14,131 nt of DNA from Firmicutes bacterium UBA5201 (GCA_002412775.1 DHVT01000003.1:1-14131), one strand, 5' to 3'; positions 1 through 7,850 are shown, numbered from the stretch's first letter. The notes: generated from the sequence alone by a model not told the origin. Translations and numbers: made by a program.

Positions 1-54
1 AGTAGCGGACTTCGAATCCGTTGGTTGTGAGTTCGAATCTCGTCGGGTGCACCA
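1..54 (+). tRNA. tRNA-Arg(UCG), 5' part outside the window
   Basis: The 3' part of a tRNA is present from the end of the D arm onward. The anticodon stem is 5-9 paired with 17-21, and the seven-base loop 10-16 carries anticodon TCG at 12-14, preceded by T and followed by AA. The variable loop (22-26) is short. The T arm is 27-31/39-43 with loop TTCGAAT, and two of its stem pairs are G-T wobbles. The 3' acceptor strand is 44-50, the discriminator base is A51, and CCA (52-54) is encoded in the genome. UCG reads CGA arginine codons. The 5' acceptor strand and D arm are missing, so the fold cannot be fully checked. Confidence 0.9.
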
Positions 55-57
55 AAA

Positions 58-101
58 AAAGACTGAACTGTTATTGGCCACCGCCAAAAGGTTCGGTCTT
101 T
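58..101 (+). terminator. Rho-independent terminator of the tRNA
   Basis: Outer stem 61-68 pairs with 91-98 over eight bases with one G-T wobble. A-T pairs 58-60/99-101 extend it. An inner stem TTGGC/GCCAA (74-78/83-87) closes a four-base loop. TTTCTT follows the outer stem. It lies four bases after the tRNA CCA end and before the ribosome site of the next gene, so it should end the tRNA transcript. Confidence 0.75.
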
Positions 102-140
102 CTTCAGTTATTACATATAATGAAAAGAGGAATTACCGTG

Positions 141-2333
141 ATGGACTATTTGAATCAAAAGCGCTCATACTTTGTTCTGATCGCAATAACTTTAAAAGTA
201 TTATTGTATTATAGTTTGATGGATGTCACTGGAAATCCTTTTGTATTGGTCGCGCTCAGCGTGGTGATCATAGCTTGGGGGTACCGGGCTTTCAAGGGGA
301 GTGTTCCCGTTTTCACAGGTGCTTATATTCTCATTTCCACCTTGATGTTTGTCGATGTCCTATATTTCAAATATTTCAACAGAAGTCTGAGTTTGCATAT
401 GTTGGGAGAGGCTCATCTTCTTGGTGATGTCAAAGATTCCATCATATTTCTGATTGGATTGAAAGAACTGTTATTGTTCGTGGATTTGGTGGTTGTCGTC
501 CCTTTTTTGATCGCTGACAATGGTGTGAAGAAGCGGGTGGGTTTGCTTTCAGGTATAATGGTGGCATTCATCGTGGGCATGTTGATCGTCAACCCCGCGG
601 GCAGTGATGCGGCCTCAAGCATCAATCATCAGGAGTTTTTCACTTATCATATCAAAGACGTGGTTTCGGTGGTATTTGGAGCAACCGAGGCAAATACAGA
701 ACTCGAAATGGATTTCGAACAGAAAATCAGCACGGATGGTGAGCATTTTGGCATCGCAAGAGGCAGAAATCTGATTGTCATTCAGGTGGAATCGCTTCAA
801 AGCATGGTGATCGGGAAGTCGTATGAGGCTCAGGAACTGACTCCCGTGCTCAACGGTCTGATTGGAAATGACACGTTTTATTTTGATGCTTATTTCCAGC
901 AACTGGGCAAAGGAAACACTTCGGATGCTGAATTTGTAAGCCACAACTCGATTCATGCACCGCTTTTCACACAGGTTTACAGTGCCTATTCCGACAATGA
1001 GTTCCACGGATTGCCGTGGCTTTTGAAAGATCGAGGTTATGAGACATTGGTGCTCCACGGTTACAAAAAGGACTTTTGGAATCGCGAAATCGCTTATCCC
1101 GGTCAGGGCTTTGACACGTTTTATCATCAGGACCACTATGATACTGAAAGGCCCATAGGACTAGGGGTAAATGATGTGGAATTCTTCACACAGTCCATAG
1201 ATTACCTCAATAAAGCAAAGAGTCCTTTTTACAGTTTTCTCATCACACTGACCAATCACAATCCTTACGACATGCCAGAAGATCTGAAAGCGATCGCACT
1301 CAAGAAATCTGATGAGGGCACGTTGTTCGGCAATTATCTGAACACTGTGAAATACTCTGATTTGGCAATAGGTGTTTTCATTGAAGAATTGAAGCAATCA
1401 GGGCTTTATGAGAATTCGATCATAGTCATTTATGGAGATCATTTCGGACTCAATAGCAAAGATCAATCGATCCATAAAAATGTCTCTGATTTCCTGGGTT
1501 ACCCCTATGATTATGATGAGATGCTCAGGATTCCACTTTTCATCCATATGCCGGGTTCAGGGGTTGATGGAACAATAGAGACTGTCGGTGGTCAAATTGA
1601 CTTCATGCCGACGATTCTGAACTTGATGGGCATCACAAATGAGAATCCATTTGTCATTGGTCGTGACCTCATGAGTTCAGATTCCGGGTTCGTCGCATCC
1701 CAGACTTATATGCTGAAAGGGTCTTTCATTCAAGATGATGTCGTATTTGAGATGTCAAGGGACGGCGTCTTTAAGAATAGCCGAGCATGGAACCGGTTCA
1801 CCAGAGAACCTGTGGATATCGAGCTGTGTCGTGCAGGTTATGAACAGGCTTTGAAAGAAATCAACAGTTCTGCGGTGATTCTGGAGCAAAATCTGATTGC
1901 GGGCTTCATGGATAGGCAACTGGATATGATGAGTTTGGAGTCTGATGCAAGTGAATGGTCCATTGAGGATATCGAATGGATGGATTCTGCAGATTCCAGT
2001 ATTTTGGAGAACTCATATGAAGAGGGTGTCAGAGGCTTTGGAATTGGTGCGTTCGGAGATGAAATGGATTTTGATGAAATGACGGTGTGGCTCCTCGGCC
2101 ATGCGGATGCATTTGTTGCTGCCGACGTGGATTTTGATTTGCTTGCAAGGGTAGATAACGGGTTAAAACGTCAAGTTGTACCGATAATGACAAGAATGGA
2201 AGATTACATCAGACTGGAATATATGGGGTTCAGAAATATCATATACACTCCTGATCCAGAGTTGAACACAGAGGACGAGATTGATGATTTTATAAAGAAC
2301 AATAGGTTGTTGGGTGTCATATGGAAAAAATGA
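141..2333 (+). CDS. LtaS-family membrane phosphoglycerol transferase with C-terminal extension
   Basis: This 730-residue protein belongs to the lipoteichoic acid synthase / alkaline-phosphatase superfamily, which moves glycerol phosphate from phosphatidylglycerol onto a lipid-linked polymer outside the membrane. Residues about 9-185 form five membrane helices, followed by the extracellular catalytic domain. Family residues are visible: metal-binding E217 in QVESLQS, nucleophile T260 in GKGNTSDAEF, W313 and R315 in FWNRE, H373 in TNHNPYD, and D433/H434 in YGDHFG. These match the S. aureus LtaS pattern. The family domain ends near residue 600. Residues 600-730 are an acidic extension that resembles part of a glycerophosphodiester phosphodiesterase barrel (see findings). 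The ATG at 141 lies 10 bases after AAAGAGG (124-130). A GTG at 138 or an ATG at 120 is also possible. It is a single gene between two terminators. Whether it makes true lipoteichoic acid or a related polymer cannot be told from sequence. Confidence 0.88.
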   Translation: MDYLNQKRSYFVLIAITLKVLLYYSLMDVTGNPFVLVALSVVIIAWGYRAFKGSVPVFTGAYILISTLMFVDVLYFKYFNRSLSLHMLGEAHLLGDVKDSIIFLIGLKELLLFVDLVVVVPFLIADNGVKKRVGLLSGIMVAFIVGMLIVNPAGSDAASSINHQEFFTYHIKDVVSVVFGATEANTELEMDFEQKISTDGEHFGIARGRNLIVIQVESLQSMVIGKSYEAQELTPVLNGLIGNDTFYFDAYFQQLGKGNTSDAEFVSHNSIHAPLFTQVYSAYSDNEFHGLPWLLKDRGYETLVLHGYKKDFWNREIAYPGQGFDTFYHQDHYDTERPIGLGVNDVEFFTQSIDYLNKAKSPFYSFLITLTNHNPYDMPEDLKAIALKKSDEGTLFGNYLNTVKYSDLAIGVFIEELKQSGLYENSIIVIYGDHFGLNSKDQSIHKNVSDFLGYPYDYDEMLRIPLFIHMPGSGVDGTIETVGGQIDFMPTILNLMGITNENPFVIGRDLMSSDSGFVASQTYMLKGSFIQDDVVFEMSRDGVFKNSRAWNRFTREPVDIELCRAGYEQALKEINSSAVILEQNLIAGFMDRQLDMMSLESDASEWSIEDIEWMDSADSSILENSYEEGVRGFGIGAFGDEMDFDEMTVWLLGHADAFVAADVDFDLLARVDNGLKRQVVPIMTRMEDYIRLEYMGFRNIIYTPDPELNTEDEIDDFIKNNRLLGVIWKK

Positions 2334-2335
2334 GA

Positions 2336-2368
2336 AGCCAAGAGTGCGAGCACTCTTGGCTTTTATTT
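2336..2368. terminator. Bidirectional terminator between convergent genes
   Basis: A perfect 11-base stem (AGCCAAGAGTG, 2336-2346, with CACTCTTGGCT, 2351-2361) closes a four-base loop. On the plus strand TTTTATTT follows it. On the minus strand TCTCATTTTTT follows it. It starts two bases after the LtaS-family stop codon and ends beside the stop codon of the convergent peptidase gene, so it serves both. Confidence 0.93.
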
Positions 2369-3482
2369 AAGCTAAATGAATCTTGATCAGTTCCATCACC
2401 AATCTTGAGGAATCCACCAAATCTTTGATATGAAGATGTTCTTCAAGAGTATGCGGTTTCTTCTCACCTATGCCGAGATTGATGGCAGTGATGCCATTCG
2501 CATTATAGACATTGGTGTCACTTCCACCGCCTGAAGAAGCTGTAAAGGGCTTTAGACCGATGTTCTCGCATGCTTTCATGGTAGTTGTGACGATTGGATC
2601 ATTGACATCGACAGAAAATGCCGAATACATACGGACGACTTCACATTCCACTTTCGCTCCAAACTCGGATGCGGCTGCCTCAAAACATTCCACCATATGG
2701 TCGGATTGTGCTTTGAGTTTGTCATTGTCGAGGCTTCTTGCCTCAGCTTTGATGATGACTTCTGGTGTGACGATGTTTGTCACACTGCCGCCTTCTATTG
2801 TTCCGATGTTGGCAGTGGTCTCCTCATCGATTCTAAGCAATTTCATGCGGTTGATTGCAGAACTTGCCACCATGATGGCGCTGATGCCTTCTTCAGGTGC
2901 GACGCCAGCATGTGCGGATTTTCCAATCACTTTGACATCGATTTTGTCTTGTGCAGGACCTTTGACGATGATTTGTCCAGGTTCTCCACCACTGTCGAGG
3001 ATAAAAGCTCTTTTAGACTGAAGATTCGAGTAGTCGAGATTTTTAGCGCCGTGCAGTCCGCCTTCCTCAAAAATGCTGAAAGCGATTTCGATGTCCGCAT
3101 GTGGGAGATTGTTCTCTTTTATAGCTCTGATGGCTTCAACAACCGCCGCTATGCCCGCTTTGTCGTCACCACCGAGTACTGTGGTACCGTCGCTGTAAAT
3201 CACACCATCGCGGATTTCAGGCTTGATGTCGATGCCTGGTGAAACTGTGTCCATATGGCAACTGAACAATATGGTCTCACCTTTAGCGGTACCCTTCAGT
3301 TTGGCGATCACATTTCCCGTGTCACTGCCCACCTTTGGACCGGCATCATCTATTGTGACTTCCATACCCAGACTTTTCAATTCTTCTGAAATGAACTCCG
3401 CAAATTTTCCTTCTTGTTTCGTAGGGCTTGATATTCTTACATAGTCCATAAACGAGTTGACGATTCTTTCTTGGTTGATCAT
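2367..3482 (-). CDS. M20-family zinc peptidase, PepT-like
   Basis: This 371-residue protein is a cytoplasmic metallopeptidase of the M20 family, closest in feel to the tripeptidase-T-like group. Zinc-site motifs appear in order: H76 and catalytic D78 in SCHMDT, D106/D107 in GGDDKAG, E139/E140 in FEEGG, D163 in ILDSGG, and H344 in KPHTLEE. The lid (dimerisation) domain lies between, at about residues 180-290. There is no signal peptide. The ATG at 3482 is preferred because GGAGG (3491-3495) lies eight bases upstream; the ATG at 3488 is only two bases away. It lies downstream of abgT on the same strand. In E. coli, AbgT imports p-aminobenzoyl-glutamate and M20 enzymes AbgA/AbgB cleave it, so pairing of importer and hydrolase is the natural reading here. 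The sequence is more PepT-like than AbgA-like, so a di- or tripeptide substrate is as likely. Confidence 0.9.
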   Translation of the reverse strand: MINQERIVNSFMDYVRISSPTKQEGKFAEFISEELKSLGMEVTIDDAGPKVGSDTGNVIAKLKGTAKGETILFSCHMDTVSPGIDIKPEIRDGVIYSDGTTVLGGDDKAGIAAVVEAIRAIKENNLPHADIEIAFSIFEEGGLHGAKNLDYSNLQSKRAFILDSGGEPGQIIVKGPAQDKIDVKVIGKSAHAGVAPEEGISAIMVASSAINRMKLLRIDEETTANIGTIEGGSVTNIVTPEVIIKAEARSLDNDKLKAQSDHMVECFEAAASEFGAKVECEVVRMYSAFSVDVNDPIVTTTMKACENIGLKPFTASSGGGSDTNVYNANGITAINLGIGEKKPHTLEEHLHIKDLVDSSRLVMELIKIHLA

Positions 3483-3495
3483 ATTCATTACCTCC

Positions 3496-3546
3496 AAAAA
3501 AAATAGTAAAAAGTAAGAGACATCTATAGTATATCAGATGTCTCTT
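3496..3546 (-). terminator. Terminator downstream of abgT
   Basis: An 11-base perfect stem (3515-3525 with 3536-3546) closes a ten-base loop. On the minus strand it is followed by ACTTTTTACTATTTTTTTT. It lies 13 bases after the abgT stop codon and runs up to the ribosome site of the M20 gene, so it should limit but perhaps not abolish read-through. Confidence 0.8.
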
Positions 3547-3556
3547 AGTGTTTTAA
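3528..3556 (-). promoter_or_regulatory. Candidate promoter of the M20 peptidase, inside the terminator hairpin
   Basis: On the minus strand an extended -10 (TGA then TATACT, 3536-3528) lies in and beside the terminator loop. Seventeen bases upstream is TTAAAA (3556-3551), a four-of-six match to the -35 consensus. Transcription would start near 3521, inside the descending arm. If real, it frees the peptidase gene from dependence on abgT read-through. Confidence 0.35.
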
Positions 3557-3559
3557 AGA

Positions 3560-5089
3560 TTATCTCATGAATGCGTCAGGACCAATTGGGAATCCAGTGA
3601 AATACCAGAGGGTCATCAAGATCGTCCAACCAATCAAGAAGATGATGGTGTACGGAAGCATCATGGCGATCAGAGTACCAATACCAGTGTCTTCATCATA
3701 TTTTTCTGCAAATGTGATGATTACAGCAAAGTAAGACATAAGTGGTGAAATGATGTTTGTTGTGGAGTCACCGATTCTATAGGCAAGTTGTGTAAACTCT
3801 GGTGTGATGCCAAGGCGGATCAACATTGGAACGAAGATCGGAGCCATGATCGCCCACTTAGCAGAGGCGGAACCTATGAACAAGTTGATGAATGCTGCAA
3901 CAATGATGAATCCAAGTACAAGTGGCAAGCCTGTGAATCCGATTGCCTGAAGGAAGTTTGCACCACTTACGGCAAGAATGATTCCGAGGTTTGTGTAACC
4001 GAAGTATGCAACAAATTGTGATGCTACGAATGCAAGAACGAGGTATCCGCCCATGGAAGCCATAGCTTTACCCATTGAGTGAACAATATCCTTATCGCTC
4101 TTGATTGTTCCTGAAGCCATACCGAATGCGATACCAGGAATCAAGAAGAACAACATGATCGTCGGAACAAGACCGCTACTGATGAACGGGTTGAGGTTGC
4201 CTTCAACTCTAAGAATACCATTTGCTGGAACTGTGAGAACCAACATCAGCGCAGCAAATACTATGATAGAAAGTCCAGCCATTTTCAGACCTTTTTTCTC
4301 AGCAGGTGTAACTTCCATAGTTTCAATGAGTTTCTCACCTTTATATTCTCCAAGTCTTGGCTCTACGATTCTTTCAGTTACCCAAGTACCAAGGATGGTC
4401 AAAAGGAATGTGGATACAAACATGAAGTAGTAGTTTGCTGTAGGAAGGATTTCGAAATTGTAACCACCGACTTTGATGGCTTCATTTGTGATTCCCTGGA
4501 GCAATGGATCAAGCGTACCAAGCAAAAGGTTTGCGGAGAAACCTGCCGATACACCGGCAAATGCAGCTGCAAGACCTGCGAGTGGGTGTCTACCAAAGCT
4601 TAGGAACACGATGGCGCCGAGTGGAACAAGAACAACGTAACCTGCGTCTGAAGCAACGTTTGACATGATACCCATCAATACAACAACAGCTGTGATGAGT
4701 TTCTTTGGAGTACCAAGTACAATTTTCTTAAGTGTTGCACCGATCAGGCCAGTGCCTTCCGCTACACCAACACCAAGCATTGCGACTAGTACAGTTCCGA
4801 GAGGCGCAAAGCTTGTGAAGTTTCTGGTTGCAGATGTGAACATGTAACGGATACCTTCAGCGTTGAGCAGTGATACCGCTGCTACTGTCGCGTCAGCTTT
4901 TGTGCTTGCATTGTAGTAAGTCACCGTTAAGTTGGTACGACCTGCAATTTCTGAAATAAGAATTACAATAAGTGATAAAATGACGAAAATAGTTACAGGA
5001 TGAGGCAACTTGTTTCCGCCTCTTTCCACGAGGTCAAGAAAGCGGGTAAAAAGACCTTTTTTCTTGACAGCAGTGTCTTTTGATTTCAT
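3560..5089 (-). CDS. AbgT-family transporter (p-aminobenzoyl-glutamate or related substrate)
   Basis: This 509-residue polytopic membrane protein has almost exactly the length of E. coli AbgT. Family hallmarks include the start PHPVTIFVIL (29-38), SNVASDAGYVVLVPLGA (143-159), the motif GFSANLLLGTLDPLLQG (183-199), GSASAKWAIMAP (406-417) and the second-repeat motif GDSTTNIISPLMSYF (440-454). The two internal-repeat motifs carry D148 and D441. AbgT proteins import p-aminobenzoyl-glutamate, and the MtrF and YdaH relatives export sulfonamides, so direction and substrate are not settled by sequence. The neighbouring cytoplasmic M20 hydrolase favours import. The ATG at 5089 follows GGAGG (5096-5100) by six bases. 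In-frame codons further upstream lie before or across the promoter and were not used. The two-component genes directly upstream probably regulate it. Confidence 0.93.
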   Translation of the reverse strand: MKSKDTAVKKKGLFTRFLDLVERGGNKLPHPVTIFVILSLIVILISEIAGRTNLTVTYYNASTKADATVAAVSLLNAEGIRYMFTSATRNFTSFAPLGTVLVAMLGVGVAEGTGLIGATLKKIVLGTPKKLITAVVVLMGIMSNVASDAGYVVLVPLGAIVFLSFGRHPLAGLAAAFAGVSAGFSANLLLGTLDPLLQGITNEAIKVGGYNFEILPTANYYFMFVSTFLLTILGTWVTERIVEPRLGEYKGEKLIETMEVTPAEKKGLKMAGLSIIVFAALMLVLTVPANGILRVEGNLNPFISSGLVPTIMLFFLIPGIAFGMASGTIKSDKDIVHSMGKAMASMGGYLVLAFVASQFVAYFGYTNLGIILAVSGANFLQAIGFTGLPLVLGFIIVAAFINLFIGSASAKWAIMAPIFVPMLIRLGITPEFTQLAYRIGDSTTNIISPLMSYFAVIITFAEKYDEDTGIGTLIAMMLPYTIIFLIGWTILMTLWYFTGFPIGPDAFMR

Positions 5090-5125
5090 GGTATTCCTCC
5101 TATAGATTATTTTTAACTTAAAACC

Positions 5126-5131
5126 ATTATA
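5126..5131 (-). promoter_or_regulatory. Candidate -10 element of the abgT promoter
   Basis: On the minus strand a perfect TATAAT lies 36 bases before the abgT start codon. The sequence 17 bases upstream, TTTTCT, is a poor -35. A strong -10 with a weak -35 is typical of activator-dependent promoters, and a response regulator gene lies immediately upstream. Confidence 0.5.
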
Positions 5132-5171
5132 TAGGGAGGAAAAACAAAAGAAAATTTTTCTAACATATTTC

Positions 5172-5189
5172 TCTGAAAGATTATTCAGA
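5172..5189. promoter_or_regulatory. Inverted repeat upstream of the abgT promoter, possible operator
   Basis: TCTGAA (5172-5177) and TTCAGA (5184-5189) form a perfect six-base inverted repeat with a six-base spacer. Its centre is about 52 bases upstream of the TATAAT centre, near -60 from a likely start site. That suits an activator site for the response regulator encoded just upstream. The half-site is short and no second copy was found elsewhere. Confidence 0.3.
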
Positions 5190-5226
5190 TTTCTTTTACA
5201 AATCATTTACATGTTGAAATGATAAT

Positions 5227-5862
5227 TTAACATAACTTGTAGATGTTTTTGGGTCTGCCGACCTGACCATACACTGGAATCACTTCAATGACACCGGTAT
5301 CGAGAAGATGGTGGATGTAACGGTGAACAGTTTGATAAGCTAGGCTTACTCCCAATGCGACGTCATCTATCGTGACCCCTTCACTTTGTGCCTTCAGATA
5401 TTCGAGGATCAATGAAAGAGTGGCTGCGCTTATGCCTTTCTCCACATAGATTTTTTCTCTCGAACGCATGGATTGGAGTTGAATGGCATTTATTCTCAGA
5501 TTGACATTGATCCGCGCGATCAAATCGGGTGCCTTGATCGGTTTGATGGCGAAGTCGGTCGCTCCGACTTCAATGAATTTGTCTGAAATTTCCTGTCGCT
5601 CGTCGACTGTAAGGACAAGGATCGCCACAGCTTCATCCAGTTCCTTGATTTTTTTAACTGTGGTGAGTCCATCCCACCCGGGCATATGATAATCCACAAT
5701 CACGAGATTGGGGTTCTCAGCGATGCATTTTTTCACACCTTCGATTCCCGTACTTGCGGTGATGACGTCATAACCTGAATAGAGACAAATTTCCTTGATG
5801 GTGTAAATGATGTCCGCTTCATCGTCTATGATGAGGATTTTTTTCTTTCGCTCTGATTGCAT
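5227..5862 (-). CDS. CitB/DcuR-like response regulator
   Basis: This 211-residue response regulator has a receiver domain at about 1-125. Acidic pocket residues D13/D14, phosphoacceptor D57 in VIVDYHMPG, T85 and K107 in IKPIK are all present. The C-terminal part (about 140-211) is a winged-helix-like DNA-binding domain ending in VYGQVGRPKNIYKL. The YG.VGRP..Y signature is that of the CitB/DcuR family, which controls uptake and use of small organic acids. The ATG at 5862 follows AAAGGTGG (minus strand, 5876-5869) by six bases. It starts 15 bases after the kinase stop codon, so the two form a co-transcribed pair. abgT directly downstream, with an activator-type promoter, is its most likely target. 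Confidence 0.9.
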   Translation of the reverse strand: MQSERKKKILIIDDEADIIYTIKEICLYSGYDVITASTGIEGVKKCIAENPNLVIVDYHMPGWDGLTTVKKIKELDEAVAILVLTVDERQEISDKFIEVGATDFAIKPIKAPDLIARINVNLRINAIQLQSMRSREKIYVEKGISAATLSLILEYLKAQSEGVTIDDVALGVSLAYQTVHRYIHHLLDTGVIEVIPVYGQVGRPKNIYKLC

Positions 5863-5877
5863 GGTTGACCACCTTTC

Positions 5878-7239
5878 TTAGGATGCGTGTCCGGGAAATG
5901 AAACAGTCACGACAGTGCCAATGCCTGATTCGCTTTCAAGTTTTATGGTGCCTTCATTGTCTTCGATGACTTTCTTTGCAAAAGACAGACCTAAACCTGA
6001 AGTTTGGTTCATGGAATATCCTGTGATCCAAATCTTGTCCAATTTTTCTTTTGAGATGCCTATCCCGTTGTCTGTGATGATGATTTGCACATCATTGTCT
6101 TTTTTCATGACTTCAATTTTGATTTCTTTGAAATCGTGTGTATGGGGGACGACTATTGCATTTTCTATCAAATTGATCAAAGCTCGGACGACTCGGATTT
6201 TGTTGACATAGATTTTTGGCAAGTCGTTATCGGCGAGTATTTCAATGTTCAGCCTCTCATCTTCGATTGGAATTTGAGCCCGCACATACTGAACGACTTC
6301 GTCCACCTTCAGAAGCTGCCTGGAGGAGTCATAAAGAAAACTTGAAATCATTTCCGACATTTTACCGACAGCGCTTTCGATCCGCTCTGTATATTCACCG
6401 ATTTTTCCGATGTCCTTGGATATGGAAAGCAGTGAATTCAGACCTCGAATGGTTACCAAGGGGGTCTTGAGGTCGTGGGTCAGAGAATTGATTTCTTCGT
6501 ATATTCTATTTTCCATTGCCTGTGAGCGAATGGCATCCAATGTTTTTTCCTTTTGAAAGTTTTCTTCCGCAATGTTGATATTTCGGTCATGAGACATAAA
6601 AAGGATTGAAGTGATGATGGCTGACAGGAACATTGGAAGAAAGAATGCGAGTCCCATAAAGTTCATGACGGAAGTGCTGTGAAGATAAACCGATGTGATT
6701 TTGATGCTTGTGGCCACATCGCTGACTCCAAATTGATAATATGTCAATGCCGGCATGATGTTGAGCCAGGAAAACGAGAAAAAAATCTGGATGGACAACA
6801 CGGATGATCGAAAAAGCGGATAGTTGTCGCTGGTCGATGGTTTGATCAGCAAGAGCGCAACCAATGCGGAAAGCATGCCATTCAGTGGTTCCCATGGCAA
6901 ATTCATCCAATAGCCGACCAGGAGGTTCATGCCTATGAATGCCGCAAAGTGTATGGAATATCTTATACTCTGGTTGATTCTCAACTGGCTGTTCGCAAGC
7001 ATAAGGACACATGAGATGCTGAGAAAGATCAGAGTGCTTTGAACGGCATGCAGAAAATTGTTTGATGCGGCGGACAGTATAAGGTGACCGCTGTCTCCGG
7101 TTGTGATCGCCTCTCTAATTTTGACGATCATGTTGAACCAGGACTCTTCTGTCACAGCTGGAAAAAAAACGGCCATCATTACCAGAAAAATTGTAGCCAG
7201 ACCGTATTTGATCTCTTCTTTGTTTTGAGTTTCAATCAT
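5878..7239 (-). CDS. Membrane sensor histidine kinase with six-helix input domain
   Basis: This 453-residue kinase has about six N-terminal membrane helices (roughly 12-29, 61-83, 93-112, 118-133, 143-166, 193-216). A short coiled linker precedes a HisKA domain with H255 in LTHDLKTP. The ATPase domain shows N360 in NLIENAI, DNGIGI (390-395) and GLGLSF (415-420). All catalytic motifs are intact. The 30-residue loop after the first helix is the largest predicted outside segment; no PAS, HAMP or Cache domain is visible. CitB-type regulators usually pair with CitA-type kinases that carry a periplasmic PAS domain, so this partner is unusual. The start at 7239 follows AAGAGGT, which overlaps the stop codon of the DUF6305 gene. 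That coupling ties the kinase to the two upstream extracytoplasmic proteins, which may supply the ligand-binding function. Confidence 0.9.
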   Translation of the reverse strand: MIETQNKEEIKYGLATIFLVMMAVFFPAVTEESWFNMIVKIREAITTGDSGHLILSAASNNFLHAVQSTLIFLSISCVLMLANSQLRINQSIRYSIHFAAFIGMNLLVGYWMNLPWEPLNGMLSALVALLLIKPSTSDNYPLFRSSVLSIQIFFSFSWLNIMPALTYYQFGVSDVATSIKITSVYLHSTSVMNFMGLAFFLPMFLSAIITSILFMSHDRNINIAEENFQKEKTLDAIRSQAMENRIYEEINSLTHDLKTPLVTIRGLNSLLSISKDIGKIGEYTERIESAVGKMSEMISSFLYDSSRQLLKVDEVVQYVRAQIPIEDERLNIEILADNDLPKIYVNKIRVVRALINLIENAIVVPHTHDFKEIKIEVMKKDNDVQIIITDNGIGISKEKLDKIWITGYSMNQTSGLGLSFAKKVIEDNEGTIKLESESGIGTVVTVSFPGHAS

Positions 7240-7248
7240 ATTGACCTC

Positions 7249-7848
7249 TTATCTGAATGCCGATGCAAAGGGTTCTGAAACGTCTGTGATATTCTCCACC
7301 AAAGTCAAGGGAATATCATTTTGTCTAGCCAGTTCGGAAATGAAATGGTCAAAATCCCCTTCAAAAGTTGAGATGACATAATGGGACTTAGGAATTATGT
7401 TCCCTAACATTTCATCCGTTTCCGAAGCACGGCGCTGTTTGCCACCAATAAAAACTGAGATCACTGTGACGTCATTCATAGAGGCATAGTTCAGCAGACT
7501 TTCGATTCGGATCAATTCAGTCTCAAGGGAGAGTTGGTTGACCTTCTCGCTTAGCGGACTGTATCCGATGACGAAGACAATCGTGTTGATGTTTTCAAGA
7601 TCTTCGTTTTCAGCTTGTGGCATAAAAAAATTATGAATCATCAACTTGTTGGAAATGTCTTTGATGATATAGGTATCTGTGCTTTGACCCGCGGATGTGA
7701 CAAGTATGGTCTCCTTCGCGATGGGCCTGGGCAATGTAGGGATCACGTGGGCGTTCACATTTCGAATCAAAGGGCTGTTGGTTGATACAAGGTAGAGCAG
7801 GATGGCCAAAACTGGCAGAATCAATAAATTTCTTATTCGAAAGATCAT
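7249..7848 (-). CDS. DUF6305-family membrane-anchored protein of unknown function
   Basis: This 199-residue protein has an N-terminal hydrophobic segment (about 6-22) after a basic start. No cysteine or clear cleavage site follows it, so it is probably anchored and exposed outside. The body matches DUF6305 as I recall that family: ILVTSAGQSTD (48-58), VFVIGYSP (91-98), VISVFIGGKQRRA (129-141) and the tail IPLTLVENITDVSEP (179-193). The alternation of strands and helices suggests a small Rossmann-like fold. The function of the family is unknown to me. The start lies two bases after the stop codon of the binding-protein gene, and its ribosome site AAGGA lies inside that gene's end. It sits between a solute-binding protein and a kinase, so a role in ligand sensing or presentation is plausible. 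Confidence 0.78.
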   Translation of the reverse strand: MIFRIRNLLILPVLAILLYLVSTNSPLIRNVNAHVIPTLPRPIAKETILVTSAGQSTDTYIIKDISNKLMIHNFFMPQAENEDLENINTIVFVIGYSPLSEKVNQLSLETELIRIESLLNYASMNDVTVISVFIGGKQRRASETDEMLGNIIPKSHYVISTFEGDFDHFISELARQNDIPLTLVENITDVSEPFASAFR

Positions 7849-7850
7849 TT

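Noticed and set aside
1..140. tRNA 3' end as a possible integration site for a mobile element
   Set aside because: No integrase, no repeated copy of the tRNA end in the window, and the following gene is an ordinary cell-envelope gene.
2512..3444. Plus-strand open frames across the M20 peptidase gene, and similar open frames opposite other genes
   Set aside because: Their products have no family features or ribosome sites, while the opposite strand encodes complete conserved proteins.
5090..5206. N-terminal extension of the AbgT protein
   Set aside because: The extension crosses the promoter and the GGAGG site. The ATG at 5089 gives the usual family length.
5202..5223. Inverted repeat ATCATTT/AAATGAT just after the response regulator stop, as a terminator
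   Set aside because: The stem is seven mainly A-T pairs with an eight-base loop and no T run. Read-through into abgT is likely.
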